Below, one piece after another: positions 1-8,572 of a DNA stretch of 14,205 bases. Below the pieces are notes generated by a model that worked only from the letters and a program-made list of their open reading frames with translations, did no database searches and was not told the origin of the DNA. The stretch's first letter is position 1, and each line of letters opens with the position of its first letter. Origin of the DNA: Thiotrichaceae bacterium (GTDB lineage Bacteria > Pseudomonadota > Gammaproteobacteria > Thiotrichales > Thiotrichaceae); assembly GCA_024762625.1 (NCBI GenBank), contig JANTHA010000024.1, positions 1 through 14,205 on the forward strand, given 5' to 3'. Made by a program: the position numbers and the translations under genes.

Positions 1-1004
1 GGCGTAGGGCGCAAGTCGGCCAGACCGAACGCCGACGTTCCGATCAGCACAATGGCGTTTTCAAGTAGCGGAATGACCTTTCGGGAATGTAAAACCTGCG
101 ATGCGGAAAGATAGGGAAAATGTTTTTGTTTGCCGTAATAGGGAATCAGAATCTGGCCGCGCTCGTCGGTGGGGATGAGGGATTTTCCAAGTTTCACACC
201 CGTAATGGCGCGCACCTCGCCGATGGGTTCGCTCAGGATGTCAATCCGGTCTTCGAGCAGATAAAGGCGCGCAGCTTCCAGCGCCAGCGATGGATACGCC
301 TGATGATCATAGACAGCAATCAGCGGAGCATGCCGCACCGCGCCGTCCAGGTCGGGAATAATAGTAAAAAAACCTGCTCCGGCCGCATTGTTGTTGAATG
401 CGTTCAGGTTGGCGGTGTAACCTTTCATTTCAATGGCGGTGAGCAAGTCAACCTGTCCGGGAGTAATCTGCTCGATCCGGGATTTACCGATTGCGCCATG
501 TTTAATGCCAGACTTTCGATGAAAAATATATCCCAGCACCAACTCCTTTTCCTTGATGGTTTCGGCAAACACTCTGTCTGCATCCAGCGTTTGACGGATG
601 TCGCCAAACCACTCCGGCAAATCCTTTTTTGCCTGTTTCGCAACCGCCTCGACTGTGCTGGCCGGGTTTTTTTCAGATTCGGCCAACATGATGTCGAGCG
701 CGATCACCGCGCTGCCTTGTTGGTTTAAGCGGTTTATCAGCTCAGCCAGTTTGCGTCGGCTCCATGGCCAGCGTCCCTCTTTTTTCAGGCTTGCTTCATC
801 AATGTCGACAATGACAATCGGCGGCGTATCATCCAGCTTTCTCGGAATGGAAAGTTTAAGGCGCATATCGTAGGGAATCGCTTCAAGACGATGAAGCAGA
901 TTGACAACAACCGTATTATTACTCAGGAACAGAAAGAGACTGAGCAGGCAAAGTAGTATGCCGACAAGGATGGGAAACAGTGAATGTCGATAGCGACGAC
1001 TCAT
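1..1004 (-). CDS. CHASE2-domain membrane sensor, N-terminal part (gene runs off the window)
   Basis: Read on the minus strand, an uninterrupted frame starts at ATG 1004-1002 and stays open for 334 full codons to the window edge, so the C-terminus is missing. Residues 10-29 form one hydrophobic segment after a basic start (MSRRYRH), which anchors the protein in the inner membrane. The rest reads as a periplasmic CHASE2 sensor domain: YDMRLKL (45-51), IVIVDIDEASL (63-73), GRWPWSRRKLAELI (77-90), ALDIMLAE (102-109), and near the end IPTDERGQILIPYYG (277-291) and VLIGTSAFGLADLRPTP (319 onward). In the family this last motif is followed by several membrane helices and a cytoplasmic output domain, most often a class III adenylate/guanylate cyclase, sometimes a kinase or diguanylate cyclase. 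The output domain is outside the window, so cyclase is only the likeliest guess. No strong Shine-Dalgarno precedes the ATG. It is divergent from the lipoprotein operon; CHASE2 proteins are often found next to FecR-domain genes, as here. Confidence 0.88.
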   Translation of the reverse strand, partial: MSRRYRHSLFPILVGILLCLLSLFLFLSNNTVVVNLLHRLEAIPYDMRLKLSIPRKLDDTPPIVIVDIDEASLKKEGRWPWSRRKLAELINRLNQQGSAVIALDIMLAESEKNPASTVEAVAKQAKKDLPEWFGDIRQTLDADRVFAETIKEKELVLGYIFHRKSGIKHGAIGKSRIEQITPGQVDLLTAIEMKGYTANLNAFNNNAAGAGFFTIIPDLDGAVRHAPLIAVYDHQAYPSLALEAARLYLLEDRIDILSEPIGEVRAITGVKLGKSLIPTDERGQILIPYYGKQKHFPYLSASQVLHSRKVIPLLENAIVLIGTSAFGLADLRPT

Positions 1005-1010
1005 ATTTCT

Positions 1011-1030
1011 GTGATAATCACCCAAATGGG
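1011..1030. repeat. Two adjoining short palindromes in the CHASE2 leader
   Basis: GTGATAATCAC at 1011-1021 is a perfect palindrome with 5-bp arms around one base. CCCAAATGGG at 1021-1030 is another, with 4-bp arms around AA, sharing one base with the first. They lie 7 to 26 bases upstream of the CHASE2 start codon, where a bound repressor or a small hairpin would affect expression of that gene. No known regulator site is recognised with confidence. Confidence 0.3.
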
Positions 1031-1048
1031 CGATGGTTTGACTCGTGT

Positions 1049-1078
1049 TTTATATGCATCATGATAAAAATTAACCAA
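1049..1078 (-). promoter_or_regulatory. Candidate sigma70 promoter for the CHASE2 gene
   Basis: On the minus strand, TTGGTT (plus positions 1078-1073) and TATAAA (1054-1049) are separated by 18 bp. The -10 matches the consensus at five of six positions and the -35 at only the first three. The start codon at 1004 would then lie about 40 bases beyond the start of transcription. The region is AT-rich, so a chance match is possible. Confidence 0.3.
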
Positions 1079-1142
1079 AATACCATTTTATGTCATTTTT
1101 GTCCTACACTATAACCTAATGAATTCAAGTCGAGGATAACAG

Positions 1143-1169
1143 ATGCAAATGGAAAGTTATTTTGCTTAA
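1143..1169 (+). CDS. Possible 8-residue leader peptide (MQMESYFA) ahead of the lipoprotein gene
   Basis: ATG at 1143 is preceded by GAGG (1132-1135) at a 7-base spacing, the best ribosome-binding site in this intergenic region. The frame reads MQMESYFA and stops with TAA at 1167-1169, two bases before the ATG (1172) of the large lipoprotein gene, which has no Shine-Dalgarno of its own. This layout suits translational coupling, with ribosomes ending the leader and restarting at 1172. The alternatives are a chance open frame, or a single-base sequence error that hides the true start of the large gene at 1143. No attenuator hairpin was seen. Confidence 0.3.
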   Translation: MQMESYFA

Positions 1170-1171
1170 TC

Positions 1172-4100
1172 ATGTTGCTTAATATAAAACAATCCTATTT
1201 CAGCAAGCTACCCGGTATTTTTCATCACTTTCTTATGTTGGGTTGCTTATTGAGCATGCTGTTTTTCCTGGCTGCCTGTGGCGGCGGCTCCTCATCGGAT
1301 AAAAATACAGCTTTAAGTGGCGCAGAACAAGAAAACGCAAGCACTCAAAATTTCTCAGGCCTTGCGCAAAAAGGCCCGTTTGTTGCTGATTCCCGTGTTG
1401 TTATAAGACAGCTTGATGAAAAAGGGCGTTCCACAGGAAAAGTGATCAACGGTAAGCTCGTTGGTCTGGATGGCGCATATCGTTATCATGTCCCTGCTGA
1501 CTGGAGTCGCACCGATTTAGACTTGCCTGTTGAGGTCAGTATTAGCGGCGTATTTATTGATGAAGCTAATGCTCATTTATCTGATCATCCCGTCACCCTC
1601 AACGCCTTGCTGGCAAAACCTGGCAATACCCCGGTAAATCTGCTCACGCATTTTGTTGCGCTACGCACCAAAGTATTACTGCTTGACTCCAACAAAACGG
1701 TCGTCGATGCGTTGCGACAGGCGCAATCGGAACTTCAGTCGATAACCGGCATCGCCGCCGTAGCGAATATTAATATCCTCAAGGGAGACAAAACAGGCGA
1801 TAGCGCACAATTATTACTGTTATCCGGCGCATTGCAGGAAGTCAGCAAGACCTATAAAACATCAGAGCAGTATATAATCAATCAAATGTCTGCGGATTTT
1901 GCTGTTGAAGGCGTACTCAACGTCAAAGGTAAAGCCTGGCTAAAACGCATCCAGGAAGCAGTGCGCAGTCGTCCGCAAGCCGCCAATGACCGCTTTGCAA
2001 AAAACCTATACACCCGGATTGCGCCGGGTTTACGCCTTGAACCCGCCGTTAGCGCCCTGCCGGAGACTGTCGCCCTGGCGTCAAGACCTCAGGCGATAGC
2101 GCCCGAAGTGATTTTCGCCAAACCAGGTGAAACTGTCACGCTTGATGGTAGCGCCAGCCATGACAGTGGCGGCGCGCTCATCAATTACACCTGGTTCAGA
2201 ATTGATCAGCAGACGCAGTATTCAGCGCCAATCAGCGACCGGTTTATCCCAGCACCGACAATTGTAGCGCCTAACGAAGAAAGCGAATTGTTGTTTGCAC
2301 TGATTGTCACAGATGAAGAAAAGCTGACCGATACGACGGTGGTCAAGGTTATTGTTAAAAACCCACCCCCGGTAGAACCGCCTCCGGTAGAACCACCTCC
2401 GGTAGAACCGCCTCCGGTAGAACCGCCTCCGGTAGAACCACCTCCGGTAGAACCACCTCCGGTAGAACCACCTCCGGTAGAACCACCTCCGGTAGAACCG
2501 CCTCCGGTAGAGCCACCTCCGGTAGAACCGCCTCCGGTAGAGCCACCTCCGGTAACTCCTCCACCGCCACCTCCGCCACCGGTCAATTTTAGACCAGCGG
2601 CAAACCCTGCGTCAGTTGTGACGGACGAGGATACGCCAATTGACATCACGCTAACGGGTTCCGACCCGGAAGGCGATAGCCTGCGCTTCTTCGTTGGATT
2701 CATGCCCTTACTGCTTCAACACGGCATACTTGAAGGCGCGCCGCCCAATGTCAGGTACATTCCTTCCAAAGATTTTTCCGGCTCGGACTCGTTTACTTTT
2801 TTTGTTGCGGATAGCTTTTTTAATATCTCAAATATAGCAACAGTCAACATCACCATCAATCCGGTCAACGATAAGCCGCAAGCCGATCCCAAAAATGTAA
2901 CGACAAACGAAAATCAATTCATTGGTGTTAATTTAAGCGGATCGGATGTTGAAAATGACTCATTGACCTTTAGCATTTCATCAGCAGCGACGCATGGCTC
3001 CCTGGATGTTTCTTCACTGCCTACTGTCGTTTATACGCCCGAAGACAACTATAACGGGCCGGACAGTTTTAGCTACAGAGCCCATGACGGCCAGCTCTTC
3101 TCAGACCCGGCTCGCGTGGATATAACCATTCTGCCTGTTAACGGCAAACCCATGGCGCAACCGCAATCAATCGAGATGAATCAGGATACCAGCCGTACAA
3201 TCGTGTTGACGGGTATAGACTCGGATGGCGATGCGCTGAGTTACAAAATAGTAGATCAACCGACGCATGGTTCATTGAGTGGCGTTGCGCCGAATATCAG
3301 CTATACGCCTGACGCCGACTATGTTGGCGATGACAGCTTTAGTTTCCTGGTTAATGATGGCGTACTGGATTCGGACATCGCGACTGTACAAATCAAGGTG
3401 CTTCCCGTTGTTGTAAATAATCAACCTGATGCCGATTCAAAGTTTATTACTACGCCATTCGAAACGCCTGCGCCAATCATTCTCACTGGCAGCGATGCGG
3501 ATGGCGATAATCTGACTTTCAATATAGCCAGCCTTCCCTCACATGGAAGTTTATCTGGGTCGCCCCCCAATATAATCTATCAGCCTGAACTGACTTATAG
3601 TGGGCTAGATTCCTTCCTTTATACCGCATTTGATGGCAAGGATGTTTCAGATGTTGCGCTTGTGAGTATTACGGTTGAGCCGCCGATTAACAAACCGCCA
3701 ACTGCAAACGCCGGCCCTGACCAGAGCGTAACCTCAGGCGATACAGTGACCCTGAACGGATCAGGAAGCGATCCGGAAGATGGCGCAACCTCGGTGTTCG
3801 AATGGACAGCGCCTAACGACATATCGTTAAGTGACGCTACAGTCGCCAACCCGACGTTTACCGCACCAGCTGTAACCAGCCCGACCACTTTCACGCTGTC
3901 GCTGGTGGTGCGCGATAGTCAAAACCTGGCCTCTGCGCCGGACAGTGTGGCAATCACGGTGAATCCGCCGGTTAACCAGCCGCCAACCGCAAACGCCGGC
4001 ACTGACCAAAGTGTAACCTCAGGCGATACAGTGACCCTGAACGGATCGGGAAGCGATCCGGAAGATGGCGCAACCACAGTGTTTGAATGGACAGCGCCTA

Positions 4101-5797
4101 ACGACATTACGTTAAGTGACGTTACGGTCGCCAACCCGACGTTTACCGCACCAGCCGTGAACAGCCCGACCACTTTCACGCTATCGCTGGTGGTGCGCGA
4201 TAGTCAGAACCTGGCCTCTGCTCCGGACAGCGTAGCAATCACGGTAAATCCCGCCAACCAAGCGCCAACGGCTAATTCATTCAGCCTGGATGTAAATCAA
4301 GACGAATCAGTTAAGGTGCCGCAAGGTTCTGCTCCGGGAAACATGGGCGGAACAGACCCGGATGGCGACGCTTTGATGATTACAGATAGAACTGATCCTT
4401 CACATGGCGTTGTAAGTGTAACGCAACAGAACACCGATTTTATCTATACCTATACGCCAACTCCAGGATATTGTGGAACTGATAGCTTTGACTACAAGGT
4501 GGATGATGGTTCTTTGAAGTCCGAATTTGCGACTGTTACCTTCAACGTGAATTGCAAGCCTATTGCAAATGCCGGCCTTGATAAAACGGTTTCAGCCGGG
4601 AGTAATGTAACTCTGGATGGCACTGCTTCGAATGATGCGGAAGATGGTTCTTCAATTACTTACTTATGGACGCCGCCAGCCAATATTATGCTGACTGACC
4701 CTACCAGTTCTACACCGTCTTTTATTGCTCCAAATTTATCAACACCAAGTCCGGCAATAACACTTGTTTTTGAGCTGGTAGTTACTGATACAAAAAATCT
4801 TAGTTCTGAAAAAGATTTCGTTACAATTACTGTAGAAGCGGCTTCTTGTCTTGCGCCTTTGGCCAATGCTGGTGTAGACAGGGAAGTCATATCGCTGACA
4901 ACGGTGACTTTATATGGTAGCGGTGTTCCACGATGTGGCGATGACAACGGCATTAGCGATTATTTCTGGGAACAAGTAGATATTGTACCGGGTACAGAAG
5001 TTACGCTTGATTTTCCTGACCCATATAATCATTCTAGACCAACGTTTACAGCGCCAGATGTTACAACAGAAACATCATTGACCTTCCAGTTAAAAGTCGA
5101 TGATTTCGTTACTAGCAGTCCAACATCTGAGCCGGATTTAGTTGTCATTACGGTCTTCCCGAAGGGTACTGTGCTCAATAATGAGAGACCGACAGCTGAT
5201 GACAAACCGTTTATCATGGATGCAGATGGTTCAGCGGTGAGTATCGAGTTGACTGGAAATGACCCGGATGGTGACGATATTGCTCTCACTTATCGTATTG
5301 TATCACCTCCCACAAATGGCAGCTTCACGCTAGATTATGATAGTGATGGCGTAGGATATGGTACATATCGACCTAACTATCCGGTAAAAGCTGATAGTTT
5401 TACTTATGTGGCGATAGATCAAAATGGAGCAGAATCAATTCCAGCTACAATAAGCCTTACTCCCATTACATCACCCCCTGGAAATCAAGCGCCAGTTGTC
5501 AAGGGTGCGGATATAACAATTTCTCCTGTTGATTCTTCTAATTGGCGGTTTGACTTATACCTTGAGCGAGATGGTTATGTGGTTGATCCAGAAAGCGACC
5601 CTGTTCAGATTAGAGAAGTTGCCCGAACAGAAAATGGTACTCGTTTTAGTATATTAAATTTTGGAGATGGTTGGGTTATTCGAGCAGAAAACCGTATTAG
5701 AACCACTCCGTCAGATGGGCAGTTCCAGTTTTTCGCTGTTGATCGTTATGGTAACGAATCCGCTCCAGTGGTTTTTAATATCGAATGGAAGAATTAA
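1172..5797 (+). CDS. Giant outer-membrane lipoprotein with PPVEP hinge and PKD/cadherin-like repeat stalk
   Basis: The 1541-residue product starts with a lipoprotein signal peptide: hydrophobic residues 20-35 and lipobox LAAC, with Cys36 as the predicted lipidation site. Gly37 follows, so there is no Asp inner-membrane retention signal and the outer membrane is expected. Residues about 48-290 are a globular N-terminal region of unknown function. A PKD-like domain (about 310-396) precedes a proline hinge (398-470). The stalk then has cadherin-like/tandem-95 repeats (about 476-565, 568-657, 659-749, 751-840), two near-identical PKD repeats (842-936, 937-1030), a cadherin-like repeat (1031-1127), two PKD-like repeats (1129-1331), a cadherin-like repeat (1336-1434) and a diverged last domain (1438-1541). 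Motifs such as DSDGDAL, DADGDNL and DPDGDAL are typical calcium sites. A role in adhesion or surface architecture is inferred. ATG 1172 is the first start codon after the in-frame stop at 1112; ATG 1235 would keep only a short signal peptide. Confidence 0.85.
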   Translation: MLLNIKQSYFSKLPGIFHHFLMLGCLLSMLFFLAACGGGSSSDKNTALSGAEQENASTQNFSGLAQKGPFVADSRVVIRQLDEKGRSTGKVINGKLVGLDGAYRYHVPADWSRTDLDLPVEVSISGVFIDEANAHLSDHPVTLNALLAKPGNTPVNLLTHFVALRTKVLLLDSNKTVVDALRQAQSELQSITGIAAVANINILKGDKTGDSAQLLLLSGALQEVSKTYKTSEQYIINQMSADFAVEGVLNVKGKAWLKRIQEAVRSRPQAANDRFAKNLYTRIAPGLRLEPAVSALPETVALASRPQAIAPEVIFAKPGETVTLDGSASHDSGGALINYTWFRIDQQTQYSAPISDRFIPAPTIVAPNEESELLFALIVTDEEKLTDTTVVKVIVKNPPPVEPPPVEPPPVEPPPVEPPPVEPPPVEPPPVEPPPVEPPPVEPPPVEPPPVEPPPVEPPPVTPPPPPPPPVNFRPAANPASVVTDEDTPIDITLTGSDPEGDSLRFFVGFMPLLLQHGILEGAPPNVRYIPSKDFSGSDSFTFFVADSFFNISNIATVNITINPVNDKPQADPKNVTTNENQFIGVNLSGSDVENDSLTFSISSAATHGSLDVSSLPTVVYTPEDNYNGPDSFSYRAHDGQLFSDPARVDITILPVNGKPMAQPQSIEMNQDTSRTIVLTGIDSDGDALSYKIVDQPTHGSLSGVAPNISYTPDADYVGDDSFSFLVNDGVLDSDIATVQIKVLPVVVNNQPDADSKFITTPFETPAPIILTGSDADGDNLTFNIASLPSHGSLSGSPPNIIYQPELTYSGLDSFLYTAFDGKDVSDVALVSITVEPPINKPPTANAGPDQSVTSGDTVTLNGSGSDPEDGATSVFEWTAPNDISLSDATVANPTFTAPAVTSPTTFTLSLVVRDSQNLASAPDSVAITVNPPVNQPPTANAGTDQSVTSGDTVTLNGSGSDPEDGATTVFEWTAPNDITLSDVTVANPTFTAPAVNSPTTFTLSLVVRDSQNLASAPDSVAITVNPANQAPTANSFSLDVNQDESVKVPQGSAPGNMGGTDPDGDALMITDRTDPSHGVVSVTQQNTDFIYTYTPTPGYCGTDSFDYKVDDGSLKSEFATVTFNVNCKPIANAGLDKTVSAGSNVTLDGTASNDAEDGSSITYLWTPPANIMLTDPTSSTPSFIAPNLSTPSPAITLVFELVVTDTKNLSSEKDFVTITVEAASCLAPLANAGVDREVISLTTVTLYGSGVPRCGDDNGISDYFWEQVDIVPGTEVTLDFPDPYNHSRPTFTAPDVTTETSLTFQLKVDDFVTSSPTSEPDLVVITVFPKGTVLNNERPTADDKPFIMDADGSAVSIELTGNDPDGDDIALTYRIVSPPTNGSFTLDYDSDGVGYGTYRPNYPVKADSFTYVAIDQNGAESIPATISLTPITSPPGNQAPVVKGADITISPVDSSNWRFDLYLERDGYVVDPESDPVQIREVARTENGTRFSILNFGDGWVIRAENRIRTTPSDGQFQFFAVDRYGNESAPVVFNIEWKN
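2366..2565 (+). repeat. 15-bp tandem repeat array encoding PPVEP
   Basis: The unit GGTAGAACCGCCTCC occurs 12 times head to tail at 2371-2550, followed by a diverged thirteenth copy in which GTA-ACT replaces GTA-GAA (Val-Thr instead of Val-Glu) and a run of eight prolines. Copies differ mainly at the third base of the proline codon (CCG/CCA) and by an occasional GAG for GAA. The unit is a multiple of three, so gain or loss of copies keeps the frame and only changes the length of the acidic proline-rich hinge between the N-terminal region and the stalk. Slipped-strand length variation between strains is expected. Confidence 0.95.
3695..4252 (+). repeat. Tandem duplication of a 285-bp unit encoding a PKD domain
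   Basis: Two copies begin at 3695 and 3980 with a period of 285 bp (95 residues). Both start PPTANAG and run through [14 protein letters not shown] and AITVNP. By eye the proteins differ at only five positions before the terminal linker (Pro/Thr, Ser/Thr, Ser/Thr, Ala/Val, Thr/Asn). The other repeats of the protein are far more diverged, so this pair is a recent duplication or has been homogenised by gene conversion. Confidence 0.93.
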
Positions 5798-5826
5798 CTG
5801 ATTAGTTATTTTGAGATTAGGTTTCT

Positions 5827-7140
5827 ATGAGAATACAGAGAGTTTATGTTGCTGTTTTTATTTTAGGCGTGTTGCTAAGCACGTCAACTTATGGAAATGA
5901 TATTCTTGGCCAAATAGATAAGCTAAATAAACAACAAGCTTATCAACAGGCTTATTTGCTTGCGCGTCAAAATCGTGAAAACCACGAAGGCGAACCCCGT
6001 TTCGATTATCTGTATGGCCTCGCGGCCTTGCAAACCGGGCATTATAACGAAGCGGTGTTCGCCCTGGAGCGCGTAACCGCTACGGAACCTGCTGTAATCC
6101 GCCCGCGTCTTGAACTCGCCAGAGCCTATCTGAAGCTGAATAACAACAAGGCAGCCATTCGTGAGTTCAAGCGGGTTTTATCATTAAACCCGCCTGACGT
6201 GGTGCGCCAGAATGTCAATCATTATCTGACAAGCTTGCAAACTGATTCCTGGGAAAACAGGCGCGCCGTCATCAACAGCCTGTTATCACTGTCTTTTGGT
6301 TTTGATGATAATATCAATTTCGGCTTTGATGATGATGAAATCGTGCTGCCTGTGTTTGGTAATATCCGACTGAATGCCGACTCTGTAAAACAGGATAGCG
6401 GTTTTGCCGAGGCCAGATATCAGCTTAATTATCGCAAGGCCGATTCGCACCATTTCAATCGCTTTTCCAGCGCAGCGATTACCCACCGGGATTATTTTGA
6501 TAATGGCGATTTTAACCTGACTGATCTGGATATCCGTACAGGCTTTACCTTTAATAAAAACAAATACCAGTATCAAATGGTGCTGCGCGATCGTCCGGTG
6601 TTGCTGGGCGGAGAATTTTATACGAATACGATAGGACTGGATGTAGCGCTGCGTCGCGGTCTGGGTCTTGGAAGCGTCTTGACTGCAGTCGTTTCGCTAG
6701 AGGATTACAGCCACAAAGTTGAATCCTTGCGCAATCGAAGCAGGGCGATTCTATCCGCCAAAGTTGATAAGAAATCAGGCAATAATATTCATCAATTTAG
6801 CGCCTTTTATGGAGAAGAGTTTCCGTATGACAACGCAGGCAAGCAGTTTAGTCGTGATCTGGTGGGGATCGGGTATCGGCTTGCTCACACATGGAATGTG
6901 AAAAATAAATCCACCTTGAAACTGGCGTATCAGCATAATAAACATCAGGGGCCTTATCCGATTTATCCGGACGCCAGGGAAGATGACCGACTGACCCTGA
7001 AACTCGGTCACGAAAGGAAACTGAGCAAAAATCTTAACTTGATTATGGACGTTCAATATTCGGATAATGACAGCAACCTCAAACTGTATGATGTCACCCG
7101 GACACAGGCGAAAATTGGAGTGCGTTATGAGTGGGATTAA
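5827..7140 (+). CDS. TPR plus outer-membrane beta-barrel protein, Slam-like (surface lipoprotein assembly modifier type)
   Basis: The 437-residue product has a signal peptide (hydrophobic 7-18, probable cleavage after TYG at 21-23). Residues about 30-140 contain TPR-like helical repeats, for example FDYLYGLAALQTGHYNEAVFAL (59-80) and RPRLELARAYLKLNNNKAAIREFKRVL (92-118). From about 146 to the end there are alternating amphipathic strands (SLSFGFDDNINFGFD, the later YQYQMVLRDRPV), closing with IGVRYEWD, as expected for an outer-membrane barrel. An N-terminal periplasmic TPR domain with a C-terminal barrel of this size is the architecture of the Slam family (DUF560), which moves lipoproteins and TbpB-type barrel proteins to the cell surface. 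The flanking genes encode a lipoprotein and a TbpB-like barrel protein, which fits. A polysaccharide-export TPR porin is an alternative. The gene starts 29 bp after the lipoprotein gene with only a weak TAGG ribosome-binding site (5818-5821). Confidence 0.72.
   Translation: MRIQRVYVAVFILGVLLSTSTYGNDILGQIDKLNKQQAYQQAYLLARQNRENHEGEPRFDYLYGLAALQTGHYNEAVFALERVTATEPAVIRPRLELARAYLKLNNNKAAIREFKRVLSLNPPDVVRQNVNHYLTSLQTDSWENRRAVINSLLSLSFGFDDNINFGFDDDEIVLPVFGNIRLNADSVKQDSGFAEARYQLNYRKADSHHFNRFSSAAITHRDYFDNGDFNLTDLDIRTGFTFNKNKYQYQMVLRDRPVLLGGEFYTNTIGLDVALRRGLGLGSVLTAVVSLEDYSHKVESLRNRSRAILSAKVDKKSGNNIHQFSAFYGEEFPYDNAGKQFSRDLVGIGYRLAHTWNVKNKSTLKLAYQHNKHQGPYPIYPDAREDDRLTLKLGHERKLSKNLNLIMDVQYSDNDSNLKLYDVTRTQAKIGVRYEWD
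7117..7120 (+). promoter_or_regulatory. Ribosome-binding site that fixes the start of the FecR gene
   Basis: GGAG at 7117-7120 lies six bases before ATG 7127. The same frame is open back to ATG 7067, but that longer version would overlap the upstream barrel gene by 74 bases and put a hydrophilic extension before the signal peptide. The site inside the 3' end of the barrel gene supports the start at 7127 and a 14-bp gene overlap. Confidence 0.7.
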
Positions 7141-8512
7141 TTTGGGAACTCAATGGGTCAGGCATCGCGTGGCGTCTTTTTGCTACATGTTACGCTACAT
7201 GATAGGCAGCATGATTTTGTTGTTTTCCTTGCCGTCTTTAACTTATGCGGCCGAGGCGGGTAAGGCCTTGCTCACCGTAGGCAGCGTGTTTAGCGTTCGC
7301 GATGCCGGTAAGGTCGCGCTGAAACGTCGCTCGCCGGTGTTTGAAAAAGATGAAGTTCATGTAGGCGCGGGCGGTCGCGCCCAGTTAAGAATGATCGACT
7401 CGGCGCTTATTTCCCTGCAGGAAAATTCGGTATTGCAAATCAAAAAATATCGCTACCAACAGGGTGGACAGTCTAATTCCGCCTTTCTGGAATTGTTATC
7501 CGGTGGTTTAAGAACCATCACCGGGGCAATCGGCAAGGGTAACAAGAAAGCCTACGAATTGCGCACACCACTCGCAACGATTGGCATCCGCGGCACCGAT
7601 TACGAAGTAGAGATTGTGCCCAATGGCATGTATGTAGGCGTCTGGAGTGGCGTTATTCATTTGCGTTCGCTATTGCGTAACGGCTGTAGCATGGAGTTGG
7701 GTAAATCGCGCCCATTCTCCTTTGTTTTTATTGACCGTTTTGGTCAGTGTCGCGGGCTAGATACTGCTCCGGATGTGTTTACCAGCGGACACAGTTATCC
7801 GCCAGTGATTCTGCCTGAATTTAAATCCAGGCCGGTAAACGCATTTACTGTTGATCAGAATAGGCCTGCTATCAAAGGCGCAGGCTCTGCCTCTTCGCTA
7901 AGCAGTCCAACGCCAACCTTTGTGATTGGCAACCGGCAATTAAATAATTCGAATAATAGCGCCTCGGATTTTAAACAGAATATTGCGGGCTACCCGGTCA
8001 GTTGGGGCTATTGGGGAAGTTTCAGCCAATCCTCTTTTAATGACTTGCCTAAGTCTGTCAGCAACTCGACAGGCTCCGGTTTACTCTGGACGGCTTATGG
8101 CGCAAGTTCTCCCGAGAGCGTTTTGGCCCGAAGCGGCACAGTCCAATATAATACTGTAGTTGATAGCCTGGTGAGCGGTTCACAGGGGCCGGTAAGCAAC
8201 CTTGCGATACAAATGGATGTGAACTTTGACACGGGCCATGTCACTAATGGAGCATTATCGGCGAATACACCAGGCGATACCTGGATTGGCGTGTTTGACG
8301 GCAAGGTGCAAAATGGCGACCTGAGTCTGCAACTCAATGGCGCCAGCGTGGTCGATTCCAACCCGACGACCGCCAGTCCGCCGCGCGACGCAAGCGGGTT
8401 TATTGATGGCGATTTTGTGGGCAGCCAGGCGCAGGGCGTTGTCGGCGCATTTGGCTTATCGGAAGATAATAATAACGCGAATCATGTAGAAGGCGTATTT
8501 GTCGTTGAATAG
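7127..8512 (+). CDS. Secreted FecR-domain protein with C-terminal TbpB-like beta-barrel domain
   Basis: The chosen start gives 461 residues. Basic residues and a hydrophobic stretch (about 25-38) end in LTYA, a likely signal peptidase I site before AEAGKA (42 onward). The FecR fold is clear: LLSGGLRTITGAIGK (about 123-137) and ATIGIRGTDYEV (150-161) are its hallmark. C187 and C208 could form a disulfide. A Ser/Asn-rich linker (about 245-285) leads to a C-terminal domain (289-461) that begins YPVSWGYWGSF and has short Gly-spaced strands ending GFIDGDFVGSQAQGVVGAFGL and VEGVFVVE. The last part resembles the small lipoprotein barrels of TbpB and other Slam cargo. Classical FecR proteins are membrane anti-sigma regulators; this one has no cytoplasmic anti-sigma segment and no sigma factor gene nearby, so it is more likely a periplasmic or surface protein. 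The barrel call is from pattern, not alignment. Confidence 0.8.
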   Translation: MSGINLGTQWVRHRVASFCYMLRYMIGSMILLFSLPSLTYAAEAGKALLTVGSVFSVRDAGKVALKRRSPVFEKDEVHVGAGGRAQLRMIDSALISLQENSVLQIKKYRYQQGGQSNSAFLELLSGGLRTITGAIGKGNKKAYELRTPLATIGIRGTDYEVEIVPNGMYVGVWSGVIHLRSLLRNGCSMELGKSRPFSFVFIDRFGQCRGLDTAPDVFTSGHSYPPVILPEFKSRPVNAFTVDQNRPAIKGAGSASSLSSPTPTFVIGNRQLNNSNNSASDFKQNIAGYPVSWGYWGSFSQSSFNDLPKSVSNSTGSGLLWTAYGASSPESVLARSGTVQYNTVVDSLVSGSQGPVSNLAIQMDVNFDTGHVTNGALSANTPGDTWIGVFDGKVQNGDLSLQLNGASVVDSNPTTASPPRDASGFIDGDFVGSQAQGVVGAFGLSEDNNNANHVEGVFVVE

Positions 8513-8572
8513 TGACAGGGATATGCTCAGCAGTTGAGACGAGTGCCCTAATATAGAGACCACCGGAGAATA

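Larger units (their letters stand above)
1005..1171. promoter_or_regulatory. Divergent intergenic region between the CHASE2 gene and the lipoprotein operon
   Basis: This AT-rich 167-bp stretch must hold the promoters for both directions. For the plus strand, TTGACT at 1038-1043 followed 16 bp later by CATGAT, and TATAAC at 1110-1115 without a convincing -35, are weak candidates; the second would put the transcript start a few bases upstream of the GAGG at 1132-1135. TTTTAT (1048-1053) and ATAAAA (1064-1069) form an inverted repeat around a 10-bp spacer and could be an operator. None of these elements is strong. That the region is regulatory follows mainly from gene orientation. Confidence 0.55.

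Noticed and set aside
120..873. Open frames on the plus strand at 120-728 and 598-873
   Set aside because: They lie opposite the CHASE2 gene, whose minus-strand frame is open over the whole region and has clear family motifs; the plus-strand products have no recognisable features.
1011..1021. CRP (cAMP receptor protein) binding site
   Set aside because: GTGATAATCAC has the right half-sites in part but a one-base spacer instead of the six bases between TGTGA and TCACA.
2366..2565. Possible CRISPR array
   Set aside because: The repeats are 15 bp, directly adjoining with no spacers, and in frame within a coding region.
2206..2703. Minus-strand frame with a GGGST repeat protein
   Set aside because: It is the antisense reading of the PPVEP-encoding array; low-complexity repeats keep several frames open by chance.
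3619..4179. Two similar minus-strand frames (3619-3894 and 3919-4179)
   Set aside because: They are similar to each other only because they are antisense to the duplicated PKD unit.
7067..7126. Longer start of the FecR protein at ATG 7067
   Set aside because: It would overlap the barrel gene by 74 bases and bury the signal peptide; ATG 7127 has a good ribosome-binding site.
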